The notes under the pieces are model-generated. The model saw only the letters and a list, made by a program, of their open reading frames with translations. It ran no database searches and was not told the DNA's origin. Of a DNA stretch of 64,000 bases, positions 30,131 through 41,845 are shown piece after piece (the first letter of the stretch is position 1; each line of letters opens with the position of its first letter). This stretch comes from Bimastos eiseni. Lineage: Eukaryota; Annelida; Clitellata; Crassiclitellata; Lumbricidae. The stretch covers positions 15,912,539-15,976,538 of the forward strand of contig OY365813.1 in NCBI GenBank assembly GCA_959347315.1. Reading direction: 5' to 3'. Both the position numbers and the translations under genes were made by a program.

Positions 30131-30380
30131 GTGTGGCACGGTGGCCGATTGGCTAGATCGGTCGGCCCGTAACGCTCATTGTGCGCTGAGTGTCACAGTG
30201 CGGGTTTGACCCTCGTTCGAGGAGTCACTGTGTAGAGACCTTGAGCAAGTCCTTCGCGGACAATTGCTCTTCATTGCAACTGCAGTTGCATCGTCGAGGC
30301 GTGTGTGCACTTTTGAGTAAAAAATGTTGGAAGAAGAGCGAAATCAAATTTCAGTTGTATTGTATTTTATATCAATTTCT
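30131..30380 (+). mobile_element. tRNA-derived SINE, copy 1
   Basis: Head GTGGCACGGTGGCCGATTGG, A-box-like GGCTAGATCGG, and a B box in GGGTTTGACCCTC (30202-30214). Body TTGAGCAAGTCCTTC and GTGCACTTTTGAGTAAAAAATG, ending GAAGAGCGAAATCAAATTTC and GTATT repeats. The same head and body occur at 34537, and the head at 58756. Confidence 0.85.
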
Positions 30381-30690
30381 CAATGCGCGATCAACGTTGG
30401 AATAGAATCCTGACATACTATAGATAATAATTATTACCTCTTATCGCTCTTTGATTAAGGTTTGTTCTGCGCTTCGCAATGTCTTACCTTACACCACGTG
30501 GGTTCTATGGAAACATTAGATGGAAATAGGCGCTCTGTGGCCGGGTAGGGGTGGCCCAGGAGGAGGAGGAGGGATAAGCAGCAACTGTTCCAGATGGTTT
30601 CGTCTTTCGCTCAGGCTCGCTGCGATAGAGAAGTGCGAGTCCAGAGGCGGATCAATCTGATAGTCGGGAGACGAATTGAAAGGAAAAACA
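30381..30690. other. intergenic unique sequence
   Basis: Non-repetitive except for a GGA run near 30560. Confidence 0.4.
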
Positions 30691-31440
30691 GACGCAACAG
30701 CTGTCGGCCAAAGACAATGAGAATGTCATATGCCACCCACTGATGAAAGAGAAGACGACGGAAGCAACGAAACAACGATGGACAACGGAGACGACGCATA
30801 ACGACGGAGATAACGTGCAACTGAAACATTCAAGACAACGGGCAACGGAGAAAACGAAGGCAACGGCTTAATTTTCTACGCGCACAATTACAACAATTGA
30901 GAGAAAGGACAACGAAGGCAGTGGATGATGAAGACACTGCACGACTAAGACAACGTACAACTGAGACAACGGACTTCCAAGACGTTGGAACGAACAGGGG
31001 ATCGTAACAATGTACAAACGAAACATCAAATAACAGGCAATGGACAACTGAAACGATCGTATGAAATAGACAACGGAAGCAACAGGCAACAAAGACAACG
31101 CAGAATCGAAACCAAGGAAACAACAAAGACAGTAAGTAGTCTAGACAACTGGTGACGAAAACGCCGAATAACCGAAATAAAGGAGAGCAGACAATAATAG
31201 ACAACGCACGGCTGACAACGCAAGAACGGACAACGAAAACACTGAGCAACCGATTGGTACAACGAAGTCAATGATTGAATATAGTGGAAGAACTGGAACT
31301 GGAACCGCAAGAGACAACGCACACAGACAAAAACCACACAGACACAAAAATACTGAAACAAACCCAAACATATAAAAAATCTGAGATAAAGGGGAAGAAT
31401 GCTGAGGCACGAGTAACCTAAGTCATCGAAATAAAAATTA
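30691..31440. repeat. degenerate (GACAACGGA)-type minisatellite, about 700 bp
   Basis: GACAACG/GAAACAACG motifs recur every 9-20 bp in diverged form. Minus-strand open frames rich in Val/Cys/Leu/Ser (30830-31249, 31026-31526) come from the shortage of stops in this repeat. No domain recognised. Confidence 0.75.
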
Positions 31441-31970
31441 TTAAAAAAATTGGGTTCAACAGTAATACACACATACATACAGACATACATACAGACAGAC
31501 ATAAATACATACATAGATACACACATACAGACACAAAATTATGTTGCTCAAAGGTGCCATAGGACGCCGCAAAAACGCCATATTACATGGCTATAAATTA
31601 CTGTAACACTGTGACACTTTTCCGTGTCTTCGATATTTGACCATCAACTAGAAATTGTGGAAGACTAAGACTTGACACTAACAACAACAAGAGACATATG
31701 TTCATCATCATCAGTGTAGTCGTTGTAGCTAATGTCATCATCAGATTAGTCGGTGAGGATGAGTCGACAAAAGAGTCGTCTTCACGGTGATTTGTGTTAT
31801 TCTAATTGAAACCCCGACGGCGTTGACTCTCTTTCTCGCCTTTCAAAGCAAAATTCTCTCACTACAAATTACTAATACCTGCAAACGCATGTTCACACAT
31901 TTATATGCAAATGATTATCTTACACATGCAAATGCATAAATATATATACATCATAACATATACACCACTA
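31441..31970. other. intergenic unique sequence with short ATAC and GACA runs
   Basis: (CATA)n at 31475-31525. Otherwise non-repetitive. Confidence 0.4.
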
Positions 31971-31976
31971 TATATA

Positions 31977-32018
<42 letters not shown>

Positions 32019-32020
32019 CA
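31971..32020. repeat. (AT)n dinucleotide repeat
   Basis: About 35 bp of pure TA after TATATATGCA. Confidence 0.95.
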
Positions 32021-33640
32021 TAGCGGTAACTATAAAATATACCCATGCTGTGTAGATAGGGCTGCTGTAACCATATGGACCGTGGTTCACCAGTTCACGC
32101 GCCCCCGCAAGCGAAATCGTGTGGCCGCCCTGCTCTCTGCCCTTTCGTCATCTTCTCCGATCCCTTCCGACGCTTCCCCGTATCTCCCTCACCCGGAATG
32201 TTACTGATTAGGGATCGGTACAAACTCTGACCCTCTCGCGACAAAACGCGCGAAAATTGTCTTAATAAGGATCCAGTCAAAGCGCACGGGTTACAACTGG
32301 GTTTACCCGGTGAACCGATGAACGTAACGGTTCATTTGCGCGGTTCAAACGCCCGAAAGCAGCGTCTAGATATACTACACGCCCTGCCAGATCCACCCAC
32401 CGTGGAAAAGAAAGCGAGCGGACGATTCGTGTACGTGTGTGTAGTACCCTCGGATACATATTTATATTTATATTGACGCGTCGGTATCCGAGTAGTGTGT
32501 CTTTAGGAAGGTTTTGATGTATATTTAAGTCGACCGGGTGACATTGGTGTGTTGGGCAGAGAAGGAGGGGTGAAAGAGTAACTCGGAATTAATCACTGTC
32601 GCCCCAGATGGTTCTTATCATCGGTGTTTGAACGGTTTCATGTCTCGCCCTCCCTGCCTTTTACTCCCCTTGAGTGTGTACACCCCTTCTGGTTTCAGAT
32701 CCGTTTCTGTAGTCTGCCTCACCGCAGATGTGGGGCCGATTACACCCGTTAGGATAGGGCGAGCTGGCTAGTTCATTTGATCCGATCGAGACAAAATTAA
32801 CAACTTATTATAAGCGGCTAATCAAATTTCGAGAAGGTGGGACCACCCGTGCATCCAAGTACTACTGTCTCAGATAGGCCACCGATGCCGGCCACCGATG
32901 CCGGCCTCTACGCTCTTTGATGTTTTTACCAGCTGTCTTCAAACAACTCAACTAAACTTTGACAAGAAACACGAGAGAAAAGTTTAGGTGATTCGTAATC
33001 ATTTGCCAATGATTGTCAAAAAAGCGGAGAGTAGCCATATTCTTAGCTGATTCATAATTATTATCCAAATATTTGTAACAAAAACGGCGAGAAACCATAT
33101 CCCTGTTTGCCTATAGAATGTTAATATCTTCGCGTGAAGAATATATTGCAGCATTGTGATATGGTAACTTGTGGATCAAATGCTGATATTAGAGCCTCCG
33201 CTGGTTTGGTCATAAGTTGTAAGCCAATTATTATGGTGTCAAGTCGATTTGGAGATACTTGTGGAAGGGCAGTAAGATACAGACACAGCTTTAGAACGTG
33301 CCAAACTTCAGACTTTCGACCTATGGGCCTATTGTTAGAATTGGCTCTGCCAAGTTTGGATAACTGAGTTGAAAGCAAAAAGAGAGCGAGTAAGCCTTTT
33401 GTTGACAGTATACTATAGTAAGTATCGGCCATTAATCTTCAGTAAATAAAACATTTATTGACAGTAATAATTTAGCCATTAATTGACAGTAAGTAAGCCA
33501 TATTTTGGCAATAAGCGAGCCAAGAATTGTATTGACGGGTGTCTTTATTAGCAGGTTATAGTTCTTGACGTGTCCTTCATAACAAGCGCAAGCCTTATTT
33601 GACGCGTTGACATTGATAGAAAGAAGGTTTGCAGACACAT
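32021..33640. other. intergenic unique sequence
   Basis: 32050-32480 and 32590-32920 are GC-rich, non-repetitive islands (32880-32905 holds a direct CACCGATGCCGGC duplication). 32925-33640 is AT-rich. No gene recognised. Confidence 0.4.
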
Positions 33641-33829
33641 TTTATATGTGATTGTCAGAAAGTTTCAGAGCTGGAACGAAGAAGGAAAACAACGCTGGAG
33701 TCGGACCGTCGGCGCAAGTTCAGCATGATTGTCTCCGACTTCGATAAAACGCTGAACTGGAACCTAGCACGCTTTAAAGAGAGTCACTCCACGTGCTTAA
33801 CCATTCAGGAATCGTCAATTCATAGTTGA
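33641..33829 (+). other. possible coding relic or exon, unrecognised
   Basis: After GTGATTGTCAG (acceptor-like, ending 33659) a + frame reads KVSELERRRKTTLESDRRRK, then FSMIVSDFDKTLNWNLARFK and a stop at 33827. Basic/coiled-coil-like composition and codon use look more coding than the neighbourhood. There is no family match and no clear donor, so it may be chance or a transposon fragment. Confidence 0.2.
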
Positions 33830-33839
33830 GTTTCTACCA

Positions 33840-34205
33840 AATCAATGTATCACTACAGCTGCTGATGAAGATGCTGACAATTGTTACCATAGCAATATTG
33901 TTGTCATGGTTATGTATACCATGCTGCTTGTGCTGTTGATGACGACGATTATGCTGGCATAGTAAATGATGACACTGTTGCTATAGTGATGCAAATGTTG
34001 ATGATGCAACTGCTGTTGATGATGATGACGACGACGATGATGATAAAGTAGAAGAAGACAATGACAGAAAGTAAAAAACAAAGACGAGAGGGAAAAGAAC
34101 GCAGGCGCTGGTTCAAGTTTAGCATTATGGCAATGATGATGATGATGATGATGATGATGACAATGACGACGATGACGATGACGATGGCGATGATGTAATG
34201 ATGAC
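33840..34205. repeat. (GAT)n-rich region
   Basis: Imperfect GATGATGAC with a purer run at 34130-34160. Confidence 0.8.
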
Positions 34206-34536
34206 TGACGGTGATTGACTGATTTATACGTACGCCGCTTAGACTAACATACGGGTCATTGAACGACGAGGATGACTTAGGACGCAATTAGGAACGCACA
34301 CCCTTTCATGAAACGCCCTCTTGAGTTTTTTTACGCATCTACGGGTCACACATTCGAACTTTGGACATCGGATGCTCTTCCCATAATGCAGTTCGTTTCG
34401 CCCTGGCGGAAGTAACCTGTATACGCCCAGCGCCGTTTCTTCTTGTACGCAACTGTCCATGGAATTCTGCTCAGTAGTAATTAGTCAGTGGTCACAGATG
34501 GAGAAATGACTCGTATAGTTAACACACACGCATAAG
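34206..34536. other. intergenic unique sequence
   Basis: Non-repetitive, moderately GC-rich. Nothing recognised. Confidence 0.4.
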
Positions 34537-34730
34537 TGTGTGGCACGGTGGTTGAGCGGTTAGAGCGGTCGGCCCGTAACACTCAGTGTGCGTTGAGTGC
34601 GCGGGTTCGACCCTCGTCCGAGGAGTCAGTGTAGGGCCCTTGAGCAAGTCCTGTGTATGCGCGTGTGTATGCACTTCTGAGCAAAAAGATGTTGAAAGAA
34701 GGGCGATATCAAGTTTCAGAATAACTGGGA
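34537..34730 (+). mobile_element. tRNA-derived SINE, copy 2
   Basis: GTGTGGCACGGTGGTTGAGC head, GGTTCGACCCTC B box (34605-34616) closer to consensus than in copy 1, body TTGAGCAAGTCCT, GCACTTCTGAGCAAAAAGAT, end GGGCGATATCAAGTTTCAGA. It lacks about 45 bp of the copy 1 body. Confidence 0.88.
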
Positions 34731-35205
34731 TCATAAGTATACACTCACATGCACTCGAATGCCTGGTAGAATGGATCCGAGAGGCAAGCCCCTACAAGCA
34801 AGATTTGATAGAAAGACATAACATAACGAGTTCTCTTTTTTATTGACCTCTATTTGCATAGATCAAAACAGAAGGCTTAAGTAAGTAAGGAAGATAATCC
34901 CTCTTGGCAACTGGCAGTTAGACGAGTTAGAATAAGGTCATTGGTTTCAAGATAACTTGGCAGTAATAGTTAGTAAGCCGAGTGCACCATAAGAAATGAA
35001 AGATATAAATTATATTTTATTCCATCAGGTTTCGCTACTTTGACACATAAACATAATTATGATGCATTGTATATATATATGATGGATATATTCTGGACAG
35101 ATGATAAGAATGGAAGCCTGCGTGGATTTAATTCGATCACTGCTTCGATCACTGCATTAACTAACGACTGAAAAACTCCGTGGTCGTCATAAACTGCTGG
35201 TGACG
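34731..35205. other. intergenic unique sequence
   Basis: AT-rich, non-repetitive. Confidence 0.4.
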
Positions 35206-35715
35206 ATTGTCACCTCTTCCTCCTCCTCCTCCTTCTCGTTCTTCTTCCTCCTCCTTCTCCTTCTCCTTCTTCTTCTTCCTCCTCCTCCTCCTCCTTCTTC
35301 TTCCTCCTCCTCCTCCTTCTCCTTCTTCTTCCTCCTCCTCCTCCTCCTTCTTCTTCCTCCTCCTCCTCCTTCTTCTTCCTCCTCCTCCTCCTTCTCCTTC
35401 TTCTTCCTCCTCCTCCTCCTTCTCCTTCTTCTTCCTCCTCCTCCTCCTTCTCCTTCTCCTTCTTCTTCCTCCTCCTCCTCCTTCTCCTTCTTCTTCCTCC
35501 TCCTCCTCCTTCTTCTTCCTCCTCCTTCTGCTTCTTCTCCTTCTTCTGCTTCTTCTTCTTCTTCCTCTTCTTCCTCTCGTCCTCGTCCTCGTCCTCCTCC
35601 TCCTCCTCCTTCTTCCTCTTCCTTCTCCCCATCTTCTTCTTCCCTCCTCCTTCTCCTCGTATCCTTTTTATTCTTCTTCCTCATCCTCCCTACCCTGTTC
35701 CTCCTCTTTTTCTTC
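35206..35715. repeat. (CTT)n/(CCT)n polypyrimidine array, about 500 bp
   Basis: Alternating TTCTTCTTC and CCTCCTCCTCC blocks in a higher-order pattern of about 30-36 bp. Strong strand asymmetry. The Glu/Lys/Arg/Gly frame of 252 codons on the minus strand is compositional. Confidence 0.95.
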
Positions 35716-36785
35716 AACCACTTACTACTTTCAAGACGTTCCTTGTACCACGCCAAAGGTTTGCCACTGCGCGCCACCGATCTAGAGTTACATGAGTTGG
35801 CGGTTAGCGTGCGAATGGGTCTAATTTGTTCTGGCTGACCTTTAATTCGTTTTCGTATCAACGAGAAAGGGTAGCCGATCGAATGTGCACGACTTCTTCT
35901 TCTCTCGCCCGCTGCTAATAGTTGCCTCAAATGTTCCTTTAACAAGGGCCAGGTGCCCGGCGAACGGTTCGCGTCGAGTGATGATATACCCTTCGTTCAT
36001 GCTAGCTCTCACTACGTGGAGAGTATATCATTACAAGCGACACCTGTTGCCAAGATCTGTCAGATCTGCCGTCGCTCATATGCATCCCGCATAACTTATA
36101 TTCTCGTTCTCCGTTCGAAGTCATGTCTGGTCTAAGAGCACAAGAGTACTCAACAGTGGACTTGGCGAGTTCACACACACATATATATATATGTTATATA
36201 TATTATATATATATATATTGTGTGAGTCCGTGTTGGATTTTTCGCGCTTTAAGCCGGTTTCTTATGCTTGGTGTATGTTAATTAATCAGCCTGACAAGAT
36301 GCTCATTAATCACCAATTAGCAATATTCACATTCCTTGTACAGCCTACATACTCTTATACTATATCTACCGGCATCATAATTCTTTCCTAGTCAGTGCTT
36401 TTATGAAGTATAAGAATATTAAAGGCGCTGCTATGGAAAACTACTAAACAATTATTATATCCTGCCAACCTATACCTACCTACTTACTTACTTACCGACT
36501 GACGTACCTACTTACCTAAATCTACCATCCAACCTACCAATCCTTATCAGTCTACCTATATACCAATTTATGTATACCCCGCGTATTTTGTAACCAAATG
36601 TTCGGTGGCCATGATTAAACCGCAGATGTTTGTTGTGTATTTGCTGCGATGATTCCAAAATCACATTATAGTGTCTGATAACATTAGCTACCAATTTTAT
36701 TAGGCGACATTAGTCACACTACGCTTTGACGCCTCCTTCCAAAGAATGTTGCGGCACCCGTATACATGTCCGTAGGCCTACGTAT
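35716..36785. other. intergenic unique sequence
   Basis: 35740-36130 is a GC-richer unique island. (TA)n at 36180-36218. 36420 has AAAGGCGCTGCTATGG, a degenerate retroelement tail. 36460-36545 is ACCTACTTACC low complexity. Confidence 0.45.
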
Positions 36786-36857
36786 ACATTTTATAATATA
36801 TATATATATATATAATTTTATATATATGTATGTATGTATCCATAAACGGGGTTCACA

Positions 36858-36889
<32 letters not shown>

Positions 36890-37255
36890 GCCCTGTGAAC
36901 TCCGTGTGACCTCGATCGGATGCTCTTTGAATTAAGCGATGTAGTTGAGATTATTTCATGGTGACTTACTGCTTCAGCGTGAGTTGATCCATGGGCGGAG
37001 CATGCGTCCTGACCTAAACAACCCATGAAAAGCGAATACATATATATATATATATATATATACATCTATATATGTACATCTACATATATCTATATATATA
37101 CATACATCTATATATATCGCGTTTATATACATACATGCATACATGTTGTACTTATACACAGGTACACTAATATATTATATATATATATATATTATATGTA
37201 TGGATATGATATACAATAAATTTAAGATATATATATATATATATATATAAGTTGT
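36786..37255. repeat. (TA)n-rich region with a 13-bp inverted repeat
   Basis: Five TA arrays (36798-36815, 36863-36890, 37040-37060, 37170-37195, 37228-37248). ACGGGGTTCACAG (36846-36858) and CTGTGAACTCCGT (36893-36905) flank one array as a 12/13 inverted repeat. Confidence 0.85.
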
Positions 37256-37424
37256 CTGTCCGCGGTGAGCTAATGGAATGCGTACCTTAGACTTTATTAA
37301 TCGATGTTTAGACCATTTCTTTCTTCTGGTTGTATATTGAAATTTATAAGGCCACATAATTGTTTGCCTGACCTTCTCCACATAAATTTAAGCATGCGGT
37401 TGACTTTTAATATTATCGTTCATG

Positions 37425-37591
37425 CACAGCGCCTTTTCCTCAGGCCTCGGCTGAGCTCCGGCGCTATATAAATCGTATATTATCATTGCCGTTGTTGTCA
37501 TCATAATCATAATCATTATTATCGTCATCGTCGTCGTAAGTCGTCGTCATCATCATCATCATCATCGTCGTCATCATCGTCATCATTATTA

Positions 37592-37626
<35 letters not shown>

Positions 37627-37685
37627 ATCATCATCATCATCATCATCGTCGTCGTCGTCGTCATCATCATTGTGTTTTTTATTCA
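37425..37685 (+). mobile_element. LINE/SINE 3' tail followed by ATC microsatellite
   Basis: CTCCGGCGCTATATAAATCG (37455-37474) leads straight into ATCATTGTCGTC triplets to 37670, the usual arrangement when a tail seeds a microsatellite. Confidence 0.7.
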
Positions 37686-37910
37686 AATTTCTATTTATTT
37701 GCGCTTATATCTGTAACTTATTCTATTAAAGCCTAAGACAATGTTGATCACTTAATCACCGCCCACTCTAACTGTACACCGTATTTATAACCAGTGCGTC
37801 GTTCATTGGAAGTTCTATCGCGATGGATTCAATGCATATTCTTATTTCTCACCAAATACATATTTAAATCATTGACGGATTGTGTACTAACGAGGACTAT
37901 AGTGGTTATT
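37686..37910. other. intergenic unique sequence
   Basis: AT-rich, non-repetitive. Confidence 0.4.
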
Positions 37911-37992
37911 CCAGTTTAATGACGCCTTGTGATAACAGAGATCATTAGCGTCGCCCTCCTCTTCTATCCAGGCTTGAGACTGGCACTGTCAG
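37911..37992 (-). mobile_element. 90-bp dispersed repeat family, copy 6
   Basis: + strand CCAGTTTAATGACGCCTTGT, CATTAGCGTCGCCCTCCTCT, CCAGGCTTGAGACTGGCACT. Opposite orientation to copies 1, 4 and 5. Confidence 0.75.
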
Positions 37993-38425
37993 AGTGAGAA
38001 CAGTGGCGAACTTACGAGGAGTCCGGGTGCGTGTGGTATATGTATAGAGGGACCGCCCATGATGGACGGGAGGTGAGGCAGCGCAGATGAGGCCGGCGTA
38101 GGACGGGCTAGATGGACCACGATGCCCGGTGCTTCGATGTGAGATGAGGTATCCATGCTGGGAATTCTGATTTCATTAGCAGCGGGGGTTGAGACCAAGA
38201 CCAGGACCGATTGGCCGGATGCGAGGACAACGAGCGCGCATCCCGCCTGGACACTCCGCTCTGGAACACGCCGTTAGGCTAATGAAATATCGCCAGGGGG
38301 CTCGCCGGTCGGCCTCAAGGGCAGGCGCATTCTCTTCCCTCTCTGCATCCGACCTTCTAGTGTTACATCATGTCTTCTTCTGTTTGAATATACACCGCTG
38401 CCGTTTCTCTGGTGGTTCTATAGTC
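37993..38425. other. intergenic GC-rich unique island
   Basis: Non-repetitive; CpG-containing to 38340. No recognisable coding. Confidence 0.4.
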
Positions 38426-38830
38426 TATGATGATAACGACGATAATTATGATGATAATGAAGATGATTATAATAATAATAATGAAGATGCTGATAAGACG
38501 ACGACGAATAGGTTGGGTGTCGATGACCACGGTGATCGCGGTGATGATTCCGCGATTGGCGACAACGATGATGATGACGATGACAATGACGACGACGACG
38601 ATGATAAGAAGGAGGAGGAGATAATCGTGGTCCTATTTATGCTATAAGTGAAATTGAAAATAAAAATGACATTGAACACACGGAAGATAATAAAAATAGT
38701 AAATTAAGCAAGAAAAGTAATAATAATCATGACTATAAAAATAATATAAACCATATAAATAATAACAAAAAAGAGTGACAATTGTATAAATAACAATAAT
38801 ATATTAAAAATAATAAAATTGATTGCACAT
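38426..38830. repeat. (GAT)n and AAT-rich low complexity
   Basis: GATGATAAC/GACGAC triplets to 38620, then AT-rich AATAATAA. Confidence 0.85.
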
Positions 38831-39245
38831 TTAAGTTCATAACGTTTGATCGCCGTTCTTTAATAAAGCCAGATTCAACGAACGGTCGACTGGCGTTCTT
38901 ACTGTTGCTTCCTCTCGATCTCTGGCCACGACAGCTTCATTATGAACATGGAAAATGGCTCCCGGGCCATTCGCCAGATGGCCGATATCTGCAACGTGAT
39001 CTCACCTCTGACCTCAACAGAACAAACAAAACATCAGAGTAGAGAGAGAATGGAGATCGCGTTTCTGCGACTTCATCACATCCACTCGTTGCGTTGGAAC
39101 ACGGTCATCAGAACTGTACAGTTACTGTAGCTTTGTCGCTGCCTCGTTGGATTTGGGACGAGAAGAATTCGAGCAACTAGACGAAACCTATCGATCTGGA
39201 TCTAAATGCCTTGCTCATTCTAACCGTGTATATGCTATGCACGCG
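38831..39245. other. intergenic unique sequence
   Basis: Non-repetitive. A + frame 38942-39130 has no recognisable domain. Confidence 0.4.
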
Positions 39246-39672
39246 TATACAAACATACAGAAGGACACATATACACGCCCACAGACCATTACAGATATGC
39301 ATCGCAACGCTTGATAGGCCTATCATCAACAGTGACACAACAGAAGAATGACATTACAACGTATTGCATTACATTATACGATCGCCACAAAGCCCATCTG
39401 TACACATACAGACGCACGCACAAGCACACACGCACGCACACATACAAAGTTACAGACACACGCACACATACACGCGCGCATACACACAATCACGCACAAA
39501 CATATACGCACTTAAACACAAGCACACACGCTCGCACAAACACATAAGTACGCATACAAAAACACACACTCGCACAAATACACTTAAGCGCACACATGCA
39601 TACACACAAATACATACCCACAAGCATGCACATATACATACGCATATGCACACATACACACACACAGACACG
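39246..39672. repeat. (CA)n-rich degenerate array (CACGCACA/CACATACA)
   Basis: ACACACGCACAAACAC-type low complexity over 280 bp from 39400. Overlapping His/Thr and Val/Cys frames are artefacts. Confidence 0.9.
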
Positions 39673-40110
39673 CACAATCCTTCGTGAACGTAGACCGTTG
39701 CGAATGCAAATATCGGTCGTGGATCTATCGAGTAACTGGCGCTCGTTTTCCCATTTTCCCATCTCATTAGCGACAGCCTAATTGACTGATGGGACGCGAG
39801 TTAGGCGCCCGCCGCTCCCCACCGCCCAATTCTTTCCCCACCCCACCCATCCAACCCCACCCCGTTACTAAACAATTTCTGCCTATTAGCCTAACCGAAT
39901 GACCGTCTCATCTCCGACCAACTGGTCCAGCAACTGGCGAGCAATCATTTGGCGACTTAAACCGTTTTTCCTCACGCGATCAGAGGCAAACCTTTGCTGA
40001 TAATTTCCGTCGCTCACGGCATTCCAAACAACCCTCTCCACTATACGTAAAGACGATGATTTCACCAATGCTAGGCACGTGCATCATTGAGTATTGCATT
40101 GCATAATGTG
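39673..40110. other. intergenic unique island
   Basis: Non-repetitive; contains CATTAGCGACAGCCTAATTG, CCTTTG and AATCATTTGG motifs. C-rich centre at 39810-39865. Candidate regulatory block; no gene. Confidence 0.45.
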
Positions 40111-40114
40111 CTCA

Positions 40115-40189
40115 TAGTACGTACGTACGTATGTATGTATATACTATATATGTATGCATGTATGCATGCATGTATGCCTGTATGTATGC

Positions 40190-40222
<33 letters not shown>

Positions 40223-40385
40223 TGTATGTATGTATGCATGTATGTATGTATGTATGTATGTATGTATGTATGTATGCATGTATGTATGTCTGTATGTATG
40301 TATGTATGTATGTATGTATGTATGTATGTATGTATGTATGTATGTATGTATGTATGTATGTATGATACATACATACATACATACA
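40115..40385. repeat. (TATG)n array with inverted (CATA)n end
   Basis: About 230 bp of TATG followed without spacer by ATACATACATAC (40365-40385), its reverse complement, so the end can fold back. Confidence 0.95.
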
Positions 40386-40590
40386 TCTGTCTTTTTGTCT
40401 GTCTGTCTGTATGTTCGTCTGTGTGTCTGCGTGTCTCTGTGTCCGTCCGTCCGTCCAACCATTCATACATCTATTTATCCATCCATCCATCCATCCATTC
40501 ATCCATTCATCCGTCTAAGTATCCATCCATCCATCCAGCCATCTAACCAAGCCAACAACCCGTCCGTCCGTCCGTCGGTCCGTGCATCTA
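40386..40590. repeat. (CTGT)n, (GTCC)n and (CATC)n transition zone
   Basis: The repeat unit changes stepwise from CTGT to GTCC to CATC over 200 bp. Confidence 0.85.
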
Positions 40591-41275
40591 TCCACCCATC
40601 GATCCATCGATCCATCGATCCATCGATCCATCGATCCATCGATCCATCGATCCATCGATCCATCGATCCATCGATCCATCGATCCATCGATCCATCGATC
40701 CATCGATCCATCGATCCATCGATCGATCCATCCATCCATCGATCCATCGATCCATCGATCCATCGATCCATCGATCCATCCATCGATCCATCCATCGATC
40801 CATCCATCGATCCATCCATCGATCCATCCATCGATCCATCCATCGATCCATCCATCGATCCATCCATCGATCCATCCATCGATCCATCCATCGATCCATC
40901 GATCCATCGATCCATCGATCCATCGATCCATCGATCCATCGATCCATCGATCCATCGATCCATCGATCCATCCATCCATCCATCCATCCATCCATCCATC
41001 CATCCATCCATCCATCCATCCATCCATCCATCCATCCATCCATCCATCCATCCATCCATCCATCCATCCATCCATCCATCCATCCATCCATCCATCCATC
41101 CATCCATCCATCCATCCATCCATCCATCCATCCATCCATCCATCCATCCATCCATCCATCCATCCATCCATCCATCCATCCATCCATCCATCCATCCATC
41201 CATCCATCCATCCATCCATCCATCCATCCATCCATCCATCCATCCATCCATCCATCCATCCATCCATCCATCAAT
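40591..41275. repeat. (CATCGATC)n, (CATCCATCGATC)n and (CATC)n ladder
   Basis: 8-bp units (40600-40770), then 12-bp units (40770-40895), then 8-bp units again to about 40970, and then pure CATC to 41270. Open in every frame on both strands (DPSIHRSI and MDGW repeats); non-coding. Confidence 0.97.
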
Positions 41276-41426
41276 CAATCTATCCATCTAACTATCCATC
41301 TGACTTTCCATCTATTTGTATATCTATTAGCGACTGTGTATATTTATGCAACTGTTCTATTTGCTGCAGCAATGCAATGACTGTGTGTTTGTGTGATCAA
41401 TCCTTTCCTATTCTCAATCCTATCCC
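41276..41426. other. intergenic unique sequence
   Basis: Short spacer with degenerate TATCTAT at the left. Nothing recognised. Confidence 0.4.
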
Positions 41427-41845
41427 ATGAGAATGTTAGGATAGGGAATGAAAGGTAGAAAGAGAATGCTTTCCTCCTCTAGATGCTATTTCCTTCTTGT
41501 GTTGCAACTGCCTTTCCAACAGATCTACTCGTCACTGATTCCGTCCGTCTTCCATTCCCTACTCTAACATTCTCTCACCACCTTTAATTCCCTATCGTAA
41601 CATTCTCTTTCCATCTTTCATTCTCTATCCTAACATTCTCCATCCACTTTTCATTCCCTTTCCTAACATTCTCTTTCCATCTTTCATTCTCTATCCTAAC
41701 ATTCTCCATCCACTTTTCATTCCCTTTCCTAACATTCTCTTTCCACCTTTCATTCTCTATCCTAACATTCTCCATCCACTTTTCATTCCCTTTCCTAACA
41801 TTCTCTTTCCATCTTTCATTCTCTATCCTAACATTCTCATCCCAC
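41427..41845. repeat. 66-bp minisatellite with a facing inverted copy
   Basis: 41570-41840 holds about four copies of a 66-bp unit made of two 33-bp halves (CATTCTCTATCCTAACATTC and CATTCCCTTTCCTAACATTC). At 41429-41468 lies one half-unit in inverse orientation (GAGAATGTTAGGATAGGGAA), about 37 of 40 bases complementary to the array. The minus-strand frame MENVRIENERW is a product of the period. Confidence 0.9.

Noticed and set aside
35187..35945. 252-codon Glu/Arg/Lys-rich frame
   Set aside because: Compositional consequence of the polypyrimidine array.
40131..41430. Open frames up to 386 codons ([16 protein letters not shown])
   Set aside because: CATC/CATCGATC microsatellite read in all six frames.
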